A DNA stretch of 64,000 nucleotides from Elusimicrobiota bacterium (GTDB lineage: Bacteria > Elusimicrobiota > Elusimicrobia > UBA1565 > UBA9628), in the NCBI GenBank assembly GCA_016218545.1, contig JACRDQ010000030.1:1-64000 (forward strand), written 5' to 3'. Positions 1-7,981 of this stretch are shown here, in pieces. The notes below the pieces were generated by a model, which saw nothing but the letters and a program-made list of their open reading frames with translations, ran no database searches and was not told the DNA's origin. Positions within the stretch are counted from its first letter, which is position 1. Each line of letters opens with the position of its first letter. Position numbers and translations under genes: made by a program.

Positions 1-1
1 G

Positions 2-1126
2 GCGGCGGGCGGCGGCGAGGGCGCGTCGCTCGGCGCGGCGCCGGGCGGGAGCGCGGCCCGCGCGCCGGGAACCGACGCTCCGTCGCCCCCGGTCGTCCCG
101 GGAGACGGCCAGGGCCGCCTGAGCGACGACCTCGGCTCCGCGCTGGCCTCCTGGCTGGGGCGGGACAGGAGCGGCGTCCACACCATGGAGCCGACGGCGC
201 TCCCGGCTTTCCTGGGCTTCTGCCTCACGGCCGGCTGGTCCTTCCGGCCGGGGGACGAGGTCGTGGTCCCGGGCAACTGCCCGCTGCCGCTGCTCGACGC
301 GCTGCTGCGCAACGGCTGCGTGCCGGTCTTCGCCGACATCGACCTCGGCACGGGGGGCATGGACCTCGCGGCCGCCGGCCGGGCGGTCGGAGGACGCACG
401 CGCGGCTTGGCGGTCACGCACGGAGGGTTCGGCCTCTGCGACATGGATGAGGCCAGACGCCTCTGCGCGGACCGCGGGCTGCTCCTCATCGAGTACAGCG
501 CCAACGTCGGCTCCACGCGCCGCGGCAGGCCCCTGGGCGGCGAGGGGGACCTGGGCGTCTTCAGCTTCTCGCACCTGCTGGGGATGGGGACGTCGCTCGG
601 CTTGAACGCCGTGGCGGTACGGCCGGACGGGGACGGCCCCGCCCTGAGGTTCCCTGCGAGGATCCCGCCGACCACGCTCGATTCCCCCGCCCGGGTGGCC
701 GAGGCGGTGGAGGCCATCCGCAGCAGCCCCGCGCGCTGCGCCGAGTACCGGGGACTGGCGGCCCTGTGTCACGGGACCTTGTCCGCGCGGCCGGAGTGGT
801 TCCTCACGCCGGTCCAGGACGATGGAGCATTCTCCATCGTCTATTCGTTCCTCGTCCGTCCCGAGGCCCCGTTCTCGCGAGCCGAGGTCCTGTCCAGGCT
901 CAACGGGCGCGGCAGGCTCATCGCGATCCCGTCCCCGGACCGACACCCTCTGCATCATCCCTTCTACTCGGGGATCCCTCATCGCCTGCCGGGACCGCTC
1001 TCGGGGGTCGAGCAGGTGGCGGCGCGGGGGATCACCGTGATCCTGAGCGGAGGCTCGGCCGCGGTCCTGCGGCCCAGGCTGGCCGACCTCGACGATCTCC
1101 TGGCCGGCGCGGGGGGGCCGCGATGA
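2..1126 (+). CDS. DegT/RfbH-like aminotransferase-fold protein, 5' partial, probably catalytically dead
   Basis: The frame is open to the left edge. An ATG at 185 gives 313 residues, but the codons before it also read as family sequence (LSDDLGSALASWLGRD matches the segment ahead of the first sandwich strand), so the gene is probably cut by the window. The fold is DegT/DnrJ/EryC1/StrS, closest by eye to RfbH, the CDP-6-deoxyhexose 3-dehydrase of deoxysugar synthesis. Two hallmarks are missing. The PLP-contacting Asp of the usual IED motif is Tyr (LIEYSANVGST). The residue after FSF that is normally Lys, or His in RfbH, is neither (FSFSHLLGMG). It may be a non-catalytic partner or a decayed enzyme. 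Its stop overlaps the next start by 4 bp, so it heads or continues an operon with the radical SAM and ABC permease genes. Fold fairly sure, function unknown. Confidence 0.7.
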   Translation, partial: AAGGGEGASLGAAPGGSAARAPGTDAPSPPVVPGDGQGRLSDDLGSALASWLGRDRSGVHTMEPTALPAFLGFCLTAGWSFRPGDEVVVPGNCPLPLLDALLRNGCVPVFADIDLGTGGMDLAAAGRAVGGRTRGLAVTHGGFGLCDMDEARRLCADRGLLLIEYSANVGSTRRGRPLGGEGDLGVFSFSHLLGMGTSLGLNAVAVRPDGDGPALRFPARIPPTTLDSPARVAEAVEAIRSSPARCAEYRGLAALCHGTLSARPEWFLTPVQDDGAFSIVYSFLVRPEAPFSRAEVLSRLNGRGRLIAIPSPDRHPLHHPFYSGIPHRLPGPLSGVEQVAARGITVILSGGSAAVLRPRLADLDDLLAGAGGPR

Positions 1127-2733
1127 CGTCCGCGGCGGAGGGCCCGCGTACCGCGATCGCCCTCGTGATCTGCCCTGCGTGGAGCATGGATTGCCCCTCG
1201 CTGGCGTTGGCGACGCTCGCGTCGCACGTGCGCGGCCGCACCAGGCATCGGGCCGTGTGCTTCGACTTCAACGGCGCGTTCTACCGCGCGGCCGGGCCGG
1301 ACCGACGCTACTGGGACGACCTGGGAATCTCCACGATCTTCTGGCGCGACGAGGCGAGCGTGCTCCGCCTCATCGGCAGGCACCAAGCTCTTTTCGACCG
1401 GTGCGTCTCGGACATCCTCGAGAGCGGCTGCCCGGTCGTGGGGTTCACCGTCTACCTGCCCATGCTCCGCTTCAGCCTGGAGTTGGCGCGGGCGGTCAAG
1501 CGCAGGGACCCCTCGCGGATCGTGGTCTTCGGGGGCCATGAGTGCGCGAGGGAATACGCCGGCATGAGGCTCTCCCGGGAGGATGCCGTAGACGCCGTGG
1601 CCTTGGGAGAGGGCGAAGCCGTCCTCGGTCTTCTCCTCGACGGCGTCGCCGCGCAAGGCAGGCTGCCCGCCGTCCCTGGCCTGATCCTGAACCTTGGCAA
1701 AGGCCGCATCCAGGACTGCGGGGACGCCCCGCCCCTGCGCGAGCTCGACGCCGTGCCGTTCGCGGATTATTCTGATTTCGCCGAAGACCTCTCGGCGGGC
1801 CGCTTCAACGCCGCCGGCGCCCTCGGGATCGCGGGCAGCCGCGGCTGCGCCCGCGCCTGCCGTTACTGCGACCAGTGGAGGTTCTGGGACCGCTACCGCA
1901 GCATGGGCGGCGAACGCATCTACGAGGAGATGCGGCACCAGGTCCGGACGCATCCCGGGACGCGGCGCTTCTACTTCATGAGCCTGCTGGTCAACGGCGC
2001 CCCCCAGTCCCTGGAACGTTTCTGCGACCTGATGATCTCCGAGCCCCTGGGCGTGAGGTGGTGGGGCCAGGCCGACGTCCGGCCCGAGATGACCCCGGCG
2101 CTGGTCCGCAAGATGGCCGCCGCGGGCTGCGCCTTCCTGGCCGTGGGCATCGAGTCCGGCTCCGAGCGCATCCGCCGGCGCATGAACAAGTCCTTCACCA
2201 ACGACGAGGCCTGCGCCTTCCTCGGCGGCCTCAAAGACGCCGGCATCGACGCGCAGGCCAACTTCATGTTCGGGCTTCCCGGCGAGGAGGCGGCGGACTT
2301 CCGGGAGACGCTGGCGTTCCTCGAACGGGCCAGGCCTTGGCTCAGCGCGGCTTACGCGAGCACCCGGTTCTGCTACATCTACCGCGGCTCCTATATCTAC
2401 GAGCACGCCGAGGAATTCGGCATCCTGGACCGGGAGCAGACGGAGTTCTGGGAGACGGCCGACGGCTCGAACACCTATCTCGTGCGCCTGCGGCGCTATG
2501 AGGAGTTCTGCAGACTGGCTCGGCGGCTGGATCTCCCGTTCTGTCACCGCAGGATCAGCTTCCCGAAATGGTTCCTGCTGGGCAGCTACTTCGCCCACAA
2601 GGGCGAGCCGCGCCGCGCCGCGCGCTTCTTCCGCAGGTCCGCGCGCCGCGAGAGCGTGCCCGAGATCGCCTTGGCGAGGCTGGGGGCGCTCGAGATCCCG
2701 GCCCGCGCCGCCGCCGCGGGGCCCCGGCCATGA
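1123..2733 (+). CDS. B12-binding radical SAM protein
   Basis: The product is 536 residues. I chose ATG 1123 because it shares ATGA with the previous stop and because the frame further upstream only shadows the previous gene. The N-terminal half looks like a Rossmann-type cobalamin-binding domain (the VVFGGHECAR segment) without an obvious DxHxxG histidine, as in the BchE-like subgroup. The radical SAM core starts at GSRGCARACRYCDQW, with the CxxxCxxC triad for the 4Fe-4S cluster, followed by an AVGIESGSERIRRRMNK segment typical of the family. Such enzymes do methylations, cyclisations or rearrangements. Its place between a deoxysugar-type protein and a polysaccharide-type ABC permease suggests modification of a glycan or lipid carrier, which is inference. 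Substrate unknown. Confidence 0.85.
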   Translation: MTSAAEGPRTAIALVICPAWSMDCPSLALATLASHVRGRTRHRAVCFDFNGAFYRAAGPDRRYWDDLGISTIFWRDEASVLRLIGRHQALFDRCVSDILESGCPVVGFTVYLPMLRFSLELARAVKRRDPSRIVVFGGHECAREYAGMRLSREDAVDAVALGEGEAVLGLLLDGVAAQGRLPAVPGLILNLGKGRIQDCGDAPPLRELDAVPFADYSDFAEDLSAGRFNAAGALGIAGSRGCARACRYCDQWRFWDRYRSMGGERIYEEMRHQVRTHPGTRRFYFMSLLVNGAPQSLERFCDLMISEPLGVRWWGQADVRPEMTPALVRKMAAAGCAFLAVGIESGSERIRRRMNKSFTNDEACAFLGGLKDAGIDAQANFMFGLPGEEAADFRETLAFLERARPWLSAAYASTRFCYIYRGSYIYEHAEEFGILDREQTEFWETADGSNTYLVRLRRYEEFCRLARRLDLPFCHRRISFPKWFLLGSYFAHKGEPRRAARFFRRSARRESVPEIALARLGALEIPARAAAAGPRP

Positions 2734-3494
2734 GGAGCTCCTACCTCCGTCTCCTCTGGCAGTTGACGTGGGCCGAGTTCAAGCTCCTGGACCAGAGCAC
2801 CGTGACGGGCTTCTTCTGGACCTTGCTCCAGCCGGCGCTCATGTTCGTCGTCCTCTACGCCCTCTTCACGCGTCTTTTGGGCCATGGCGTGGACAACTAC
2901 CCGGCCTATCTGGTCACGGGGCTGGTGGGTTGGCGCTTCTTCGAGAAGTCGACCAGCTACGCCCTCAACTCGCTCAAGCGCAAGGCCTCCCTGCTGCGCA
3001 ATTTCAGATTCCCCCGCGAGCTCATCGTGCTTTCGGCCTTCGGCTCCGTGCTGATCGCCCACGCGGCCGAGCTCGTCGTGCTGCTCGGCTTCCTCGCGGC
3101 GATCGGCATCCGCCCTGGCGCGGGCTGGCTCCTCCTGCCCCTGCCCGTGCTGCTGAACATCCTGCTCGCCTTGGGGGTGTCCATGGTGCTGGCCATGCTC
3201 GTCCTGGTCTACGAGGACATGGAGCGCATCTGGTCCATCCTCATGACGGCGGCCTTCTTCCTGACTCCGGTCTTCTATCCGGCGTCGATGCTCACCGAGT
3301 CCCAGCGCGGCCTGCTGGCGCTCAATCCCATGGTCCACGTCCTCGACGCCTTCCGCTGGTCCCTGCTCGCGACGCCGGTCTCGTCGATCGGCGCCGTCGT
3401 CGTGCTGGCAGGGGCCGCGGTCCTGAGCGCGGCGTCCTTCTTCCTGTTCCGCAGGAACGCCTTGCGCTGGATGGATCGGATCATCTCCCCCTGA
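2730..3494 (+). CDS. ABC-2 type permease for surface polysaccharide export
   Basis: The product is 254 residues with about six hydrophobic segments, the usual size for Wzm/TagG/KpsM-type permeases that export O-antigen or teichoic-acid-like polymers. The N-terminal stretch TWAEFKLLDQSTVTGFFWTL and the later AFFLTPVFYPASML segment are characteristic of ABC-2 polysaccharide exporters. The ATG overlaps the previous stop as ATGA, which supports co-translation with the radical SAM gene. The ATPase partner (Wzt/TagH-like) is not in the window downstream. It must lie upstream of the left edge or elsewhere. The next gene converges on this one 21 bp away. Confidence 0.85.
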   Translation: MRSSYLRLLWQLTWAEFKLLDQSTVTGFFWTLLQPALMFVVLYALFTRLLGHGVDNYPAYLVTGLVGWRFFEKSTSYALNSLKRKASLLRNFRFPRELIVLSAFGSVLIAHAAELVVLLGFLAAIGIRPGAGWLLLPLPVLLNILLALGVSMVLAMLVLVYEDMERIWSILMTAAFFLTPVFYPASMLTESQRGLLALNPMVHVLDAFRWSLLATPVSSIGAVVVLAGAAVLSAASFFLFRRNALRWMDRIISP

Positions 3495-3515
3495 CCCCGG
3501 GACCTCTCGGGACGG

Positions 3516-4007
3516 CTATCGCGGCGCGGAGGCCGGAGGGTCGGTCTTGGCGGCGGGAGCCTGGGAAGGCTTCTTGGCCGGAGGCTTCGCGGCGGCAGGC
3601 AGGACGATGCTCGCCTTCTTGGATTCCTTCCGCATGGTCTTCCTGAACAGATCGAGAGCCGCCGCGCACTCCTCGGAGAGCTCGGCCTCGTGCTTGCCGA
3701 GGCACAGAGGAAGCGCCTCCTCGCCTTGGCATGACGACACGCTCTCGACGGCGCAGGCCTGCTTGAGCTTCTCCATGGCGGTCGTCCTGCTCAGGCGGTA
3801 GCGCCGGCATTCCTTGGAGAGCGCCGCGATGTGCTTGTCCATGCAGGCATTGATGGCGCGTCGATCTCCGCGTTTCGTCTCCGGGGCGCAGAATCTCTGC
3901 ATGTCCAACTGGCAGGCGGGCTTGCTCGCCTCGGCTTGAGGGGCCGGGCCGCCCCATGCCCAGGCGACTGCCAGGATCAGGACGAATGCCGCGCTGACCT
4001 TTCTCAT
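3516..4007 (-). CDS. Secreted cysteine-rich repeat protein
   Basis: The product is 163 residues with a clear signal peptide (MRKVSAAFVLILAVAWAWGG, cut near the AEA that follows). Two to three copies of a Cys-x3-Asp-x3-FC / C-x6-8-L-x2-C pattern follow, for example ACQLDMQRFC, NACMDKHIAALSKEC and LCLGKHEAELSEEC. This matches the cysteine-rich repeat of Golgi glycoprotein 1/FGFR-like proteins that is also found in exported bacterial proteins. The tail is rich in Pro, Ala and Lys. Its role is unknown and a periplasmic location is inferred. A good Shine-Dalgarno (GGAGG) lies 8 bp before the ATG, and an extended -10 (TGCTATAAT) lies about 65 bp upstream, so it has its own promoter. Confidence 0.75.
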   Translation of the reverse strand: MRKVSAAFVLILAVAWAWGGPAPQAEASKPACQLDMQRFCAPETKRGDRRAINACMDKHIAALSKECRRYRLSRTTAMEKLKQACAVESVSSCQGEEALPLCLGKHEAELSEECAAALDLFRKTMRKESKKASIVLPAAAKPPAKKPSQAPAAKTDPPASAPR

Positions 4008-4073
4008 GACGGATCCCTCCAGGATGGCCGCGCCCGGCTGCGTTCCAGAACGGTTCCCGGGCCGGCTTTTTCC

Positions 4074-4082
4074 ATTATAGCA
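4074..4082 (-). promoter_or_regulatory. Extended -10 promoter for the cysteine-rich protein gene
   Basis: Read on the minus strand this is TGCTATAAT, a perfect extended -10 (TGnTATAAT). It sits in an AT-rich pocket at the very 3' end of the neighbouring SGNH gene. No good -35 is seen at 17 bp, which is expected for extended -10 promoters. The inferred leader is about 60 nt and contains a normal Shine-Dalgarno. Confidence 0.6.
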
Positions 4083-5100
4083 CGCCGGGGTCCCGGTCCG
4101 CGGTCGGGAGGCGGGCCTTCAGGGCGCGCAGGCGGGCATACAAGGAGCGCGCGACCAGAGCATGGCCGTCCTTGTTCCAATGTCCGTCGCCCGGGAGATA
4201 GCAGCTCCGCCAATCCTCGAGAGCGAAGAAGGCCGGGAAGAGGTCGTGGAACGTCACGCCCTGCCTCTTGGCGAAGTCGGAGAAGATCGTCTGCTGCGGG
4301 GAGGGCCTCCTGGAGCTCCGGAGCTGGTGGGGCCAGGGGTGGAAGACCAGGAGGAAGGGCATGCCGCGCTGACGGCACAGACGGGACGCGTCCAGGATGC
4401 CCTGCTGGCAGCGCCGAAGGCCTTCCTCGATCCAGGGATGAGCGGCCCAGTCCAACTCGGTCCAGCCGGCCCTGGGATCGTCCCAGTCCAGGCCGCGGTC
4501 CGGGTCGCGGCGCACGCGTCTGAGCTGCTGGACGACTCGCGACCCGCTCGCGACCGAGGCCCACGTCTTGCGCTCCGGAGCGCCGCCGAGGCCGGCTTCA
4601 TCCATGACGTCGGAGATGTCGAGCATCAGTACGACCATGTCCGCGGCATATCCCTGGTCCAGGAACCGAGCAAGCTTCCTGTATTCCAGTGACGGCGACA
4701 GGCTGGTGACGCCGCCGTTGAGTACCTCGACATCCTCGCCGTCCCGGCGGAACATGGCCTCGAGCCTCGCCGCGAAACAGTCCTCGTAGTCGACCTTCGA
4801 CCCCGCGGCGAAGGAATCGCCCAGGACCAGGATACGGAACCGACGTTCGGTCCGCCGGCCGACCTCGCGCGGAGCCCTGTCCCGGAACCCCAAGGAATTC
4901 GTCCTGTAGGCGATTCCCTGGTGCGCGACCTCCGCGTTTTTCTTATAGGTGTGATGGAGATACGGGTCGTCCACCCGCAGCTCCGCGGACCGGAGGTAGA
5001 CCTCCGCGGCAGCCAGGCCTGCCAAGACCCCTGCCAGACTCATCAGCGCCGCCAGGAGCCTCCGTTTCGACGGCGTCATGCGCGCCGCGTCCCCGGTCAC
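4075..5100 (-). CDS. SGNH/GDSL-type hydrolase, membrane-anchored
   Basis: An SGNH-fold hydrolase with an N-terminal membrane anchor (LLAALMSLAGVLAGLAAAEVYL). Block I is ILVLGDSFAAG with the nucleophile Ser, and the C-terminal DGHWN segment gives the catalytic Asp and His. Related proteins (AlgJ/AlgX, DltD-like) transfer or remove acyl groups on surface glycans. I chose the GTG at 5100 (341 residues). It overlaps the upstream stop as GTGA and has AAGAGG 8 bp before it. The ATG at 5079 is the alternative and loses only seven residues. It is a distant paralogue of the next gene upstream, and the two probably modify the same surface polymer. The exact substrate is unknown. Confidence 0.75.
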   Translation of the reverse strand: MTGDAARMTPSKRRLLAALMSLAGVLAGLAAAEVYLRSAELRVDDPYLHHTYKKNAEVAHQGIAYRTNSLGFRDRAPREVGRRTERRFRILVLGDSFAAGSKVDYEDCFAARLEAMFRRDGEDVEVLNGGVTSLSPSLEYRKLARFLDQGYAADMVVLMLDISDVMDEAGLGGAPERKTWASVASGSRVVQQLRRVRRDPDRGLDWDDPRAGWTELDWAAHPWIEEGLRRCQQGILDASRLCRQRGMPFLLVFHPWPHQLRSSRRPSPQQTIFSDFAKRQGVTFHDLFPAFFALEDWRSCYLPGDGHWNKDGHALVARSLYARLRALKARLPTADRDPGVL

Positions 5101-6296
5101 CTCACGAGCCTCTTGCCGAGCATGCGGGGCAGGACATCGGCGAGGGCCTCCGCGGCGACCCTGTGGCCCAAGGGAGCCCAATGGGGGTCGCACGGGAGGT
5201 TGAAGCCGGGCTGCGCGGGTCTTTGCCGGTCCCGGTGGCGCATGAACGGTTCATAGAGGGAAAGATAGGATATCCCCAGCCGCCGCGTCATCTCCCGAAG
5301 CCGCCGGTTGGGATGAAGGATGTCGTAGCCCGGACGAGCCGCGATCTCGGCCGCGGCCTGGGGGTCCACCTGGAAATGGTCGGGCAGCTGGATCACGAGG
5401 AGCTTGCTTCCGTCACGCTCCACGTCCTCCTTGAGCCTGGCCAAGGCCTCCTCGGTCGTCTCCCAGGACAGCTCCCAGTCCCGGTCGGGCCGGGTGGCGT
5501 AGGCGCCGAACGGCCCCAGACCTCGGACCAGCATCCTGGCGGAATTGCCGCGGCTATGGACGGCGGTCAGGGCGCGCAGCACCATGCTGCGGCGGACCAG
5601 GGGCAGGAGCCATGACATCCTCCGCTCCCGACCGGCCTGGCGCGCGAGCTGAGCCTGGGAGTTCTCTCGATGGACCAGTTCGAAGCGGCCGGCCGCGTCC
5701 TTGAGCAGATACGGCCGCGTCCCCGCGAGCGGACGGTGGTCCCTCCTGAACCACCAGCTGTTGTCCAGGGGATCGGTGGTGTTGTCGAACAAGAGCACGA
5801 CCAGGTCGGGGCGGAACTTCCTGGCGAGCTCGCGGTAGATCAGCCATTCCTGGGTCGTGCCGATGTTCCTGACGCCGAGGTTCAGGGCCTCGATGCGTCC
5901 CTGCCACCAGACGTCCTCCAGCAGACGGGTCATCGTCTCCCCATCATCGACGCCCAACCCTTCGAGGTATGAGTCGCCCAAGAAGGCGACGCGCGGCACG
6001 GCCCCGGCGAGCCGGCGCGGCTTGTCGCGCATGCCGAACGAGTTGGCGCAATAGCGCGCCTGGAAGCAGTCTGCGGTCTCGGTGGCGCACGCGTCGGGCC
6101 GATGCCAGCTGCCCCAGGCGGGGTGGGGGACGCCGTAGGGGGCGCTCCACTCGCTGCTCGTCCTGCCTGACGGTCGGAGCCGGGCAGGGAGAGCCCGCAG
6201 GAGCGCTTCCAAGACCAAGAGCGTCTCGAGCGCGATCAGGCAGGCCGCTGCCATGAGCTTGGCGGGTCGGCGCCGGGACTGCGAGAGATCCCTCAT
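5097..6296 (-). CDS. SGNH/GDSL-type hydrolase, membrane-anchored
   Basis: The product is 399 residues with one N-terminal membrane segment (LMAAACLIALETLLVLEALL). Block I is VAFLGDSYLEGLG. A second block (LDNSWW region) and a C-terminal LPCDPHWAPLGHRVAAE supply the Asp and His expected for an SGNH hydrolase. It lies in the leftward operon B12-radical SAM, GT39-like enzyme, SGNH, SGNH, with 4-12 bp junctions. Start choice is uncertain: ATG 6296 is used, while a GTG at 6311 would overlap the upstream stop as GTGA, and neither has a good Shine-Dalgarno. Probable role is acyl or acetyl decoration of an envelope glycan (inference). Confidence 0.75.
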   Translation of the reverse strand: MRDLSQSRRRPAKLMAAACLIALETLLVLEALLRALPARLRPSGRTSSEWSAPYGVPHPAWGSWHRPDACATETADCFQARYCANSFGMRDKPRRLAGAVPRVAFLGDSYLEGLGVDDGETMTRLLEDVWWQGRIEALNLGVRNIGTTQEWLIYRELARKFRPDLVVLLFDNTTDPLDNSWWFRRDHRPLAGTRPYLLKDAAGRFELVHRENSQAQLARQAGRERRMSWLLPLVRRSMVLRALTAVHSRGNSARMLVRGLGPFGAYATRPDRDWELSWETTEEALARLKEDVERDGSKLLVIQLPDHFQVDPQAAAEIAARPGYDILHPNRRLREMTRRLGISYLSLYEPFMRHRDRQRPAQPGFNLPCDPHWAPLGHRVAAEALADVLPRMLGKRLVR

Positions 6297-6307
6297 GAAG
6301 ACGCGGG

Positions 6308-7981
6308 TCACTGGGACGATGGACGCGCCAGGAAGGCATCCGCCGATCCCTGATCCGGGGCGCCCCGTTCCGGGCGGATCGGATGGAGGTTGCGGTAGAC
6401 GCTGAACCCGTAGTCCTCTTGGAGGCTGAACGAACCGGCCAGGCCGTAGCTCCCCGCCAGGCGTTCCTTCTCGAAAGCCTCGCGCGCCGTGCGGATGATC
6501 GGCAGGCGGGCGGGTTGATGTTCCACGACCACGAGATCGGCCGTCCGCAGCCAGCGGGACAGCGCTTCCTCGGTGAGATCCGTGCCCGGAAGGATGGAGC
6601 GCACCTCGGCCCGGACGCCCGCCTCGAGGAGGCGGGACCACAGTTCGCTGCCGAGGGACGTCCAGCCGTCCGTCATGCTCAGCACCCGGACCGTGCCCTC
6701 GGGGCGGCCGGCCCCCGCGAGCTCCGCGGCTCTCGCCGCGAGGCTCCGCCAATCACGGGAGTGGCGGACCTTGGCGTAGAGTCCGCATTCAGGGTCGAAA
6801 CGCCGCGGGGACCAGCGGCCGACCCCTTCGAAACCCCGCTCCTCACCGGGCAGCTCCGGCTGGCGGCCGGTCCCATAGCTCACGGCCGCGAACTGCGCCA
6901 GGCTCAGGCCGACGAAGACCGCCGCGAGCCAAGAGCCCGCCCGCCGGCTGCAGGCCATGACCCCGGCCGCGGTCATGATCCCGATGAAGGGGACGACCGC
7001 CAGGATGAGCCGGTCGACTCTGTTGGAAGCGAGCGACCAGAACGCCAAGAACGCGATGACTCCCCAGGCAAGGGCCCGCTGCCTCTCCTTCAGGGACCAG
7101 GCCATGGCCGCAAGCGCCGCGATGAAGTGCGCCGGGCCGAGCTGGCGGAAGAACAGGCTCTTCACGTAGAAGAAGGGCTCCCCCTCGTTGCGAGCGGACT
7201 CGAAATAGTCGTACACGGCCTTGGAGAGGACGGAGCCGGCCTTCGGGGCGTACCAAGGCGCGGCCAGGGCCAGGCCCACGGCCAGGGAGAAGGCCGCATG
7301 AGCCAGGCGCCTGGGCGCGCGGCGGTTCTCAGGGTCGAGGAGCACCCAGAGCGCCGCCGCCGCGAGATAGACCGCGTAGGTCTGCTTGGCCAGCAGCCCT
7401 GCTCCGACCACGACGCCCAGCGCGGCGCACCATCGGAGGCTGTCGAACCTGGCGGCTGCGATCAGCCAGACCGTCAGCGCCACCAGAGCGGTGAGAGCGA
7501 AATCGAACGTGAACACCCTGGACAGGGCGAAGACCGTGGGGAACATGCTCACGAGGAAGGCGGCCAGCAGGCCCGTGCCGTGCCCGTACCAGCGGCTGGC
7601 CGCGCCGTAGACGGCGGCCAACAGGACCGCCAGGTAGGCCATGTTGACCATGATGGCGGCGGAGAAGCCTCCGTGCCAGGCCACGAGGGGCGCCGCGCTG
7701 ACCATGTAGAGGGGAGGATGGGACTGCCGGGTCGTCGCCCAGAGGCGGAGTCCGGAGAGCCACGAGCCGGAGGCCAGCCGGTCCAGCAGGGTCTTGATCT
7801 TGAAGAAATAGGAGGCGGCATGGAAGTCCAGGACATGCTCGCTCGATCCCAGGATGACCCAGTTGTTGAGCGCATGGAAAGCCACGAGCGCCGCGATGAC
7901 CGCGACGGCCTGCGCCGCCGGGCTCCAGCCCGACCGTGGCCAGGGCCGAGGCGGGAGGGGTCCGCCGCCGCGCTCACCCAT
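6308..7981 (-). CDS. GT39/PMT-type membrane glycosyltransferase
   Basis: The product is 557 residues. About ten hydrophobic segments occupy the first 370 residues and a soluble C-terminal domain of about 190 residues follows. The first extracytoplasmic loop carries acidic and aromatic residues (DFHAASYFFKIKTLL) and then SHPPLYMVSAAPL, the pattern of PMT_2/ArnT-like GT-C enzymes, which use polyprenyl-phosphate sugars. A later LLAKQTYAVYLAAAALWVLL is also typical. It likely transfers a sugar to a lipid, glycan or protein on the outer face of the inner membrane. The start overlaps the end of the upstream B12-radical SAM gene by 8 bp, so the two are co-translated. Donor and acceptor are unknown. 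Confidence 0.75.
   Translation of the reverse strand: MGERGGGPLPPRPWPRSGWSPAAQAVAVIAALVAFHALNNWVILGSSEHVLDFHAASYFFKIKTLLDRLASGSWLSGLRLWATTRQSHPPLYMVSAAPLVAWHGGFSAAIMVNMAYLAVLLAAVYGAASRWYGHGTGLLAAFLVSMFPTVFALSRVFTFDFALTALVALTVWLIAAARFDSLRWCAALGVVVGAGLLAKQTYAVYLAAAALWVLLDPENRRAPRRLAHAAFSLAVGLALAAPWYAPKAGSVLSKAVYDYFESARNEGEPFFYVKSLFFRQLGPAHFIAALAAMAWSLKERQRALAWGVIAFLAFWSLASNRVDRLILAVVPFIGIMTAAGVMACSRRAGSWLAAVFVGLSLAQFAAVSYGTGRQPELPGEERGFEGVGRWSPRRFDPECGLYAKVRHSRDWRSLAARAAELAGAGRPEGTVRVLSMTDGWTSLGSELWSRLLEAGVRAEVRSILPGTDLTEEALSRWLRTADLVVVEHQPARLPIIRTAREAFEKERLAGSYGLAGSFSLQEDYGFSVYRNLHPIRPERGAPDQGSADAFLARPSSQ

Noticed and set aside
979..2598. Long open frame on the minus strand opposite the first radical SAM gene
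   Set aside because: It is the antisense of the clear CxxxCxxC gene, has no recognisable motif and is explained by GC-rich codon bias. The same holds for long frames at 6383-8134, 7854-9929, 9518-11014, 11239-13248, 39306-41279 and 50380-51480.
3495..3515. Terminator between the ABC permease and the convergent gene
   Set aside because: Only a short CCCGGG-type stem without a T-run is seen nearby, too weak to call.
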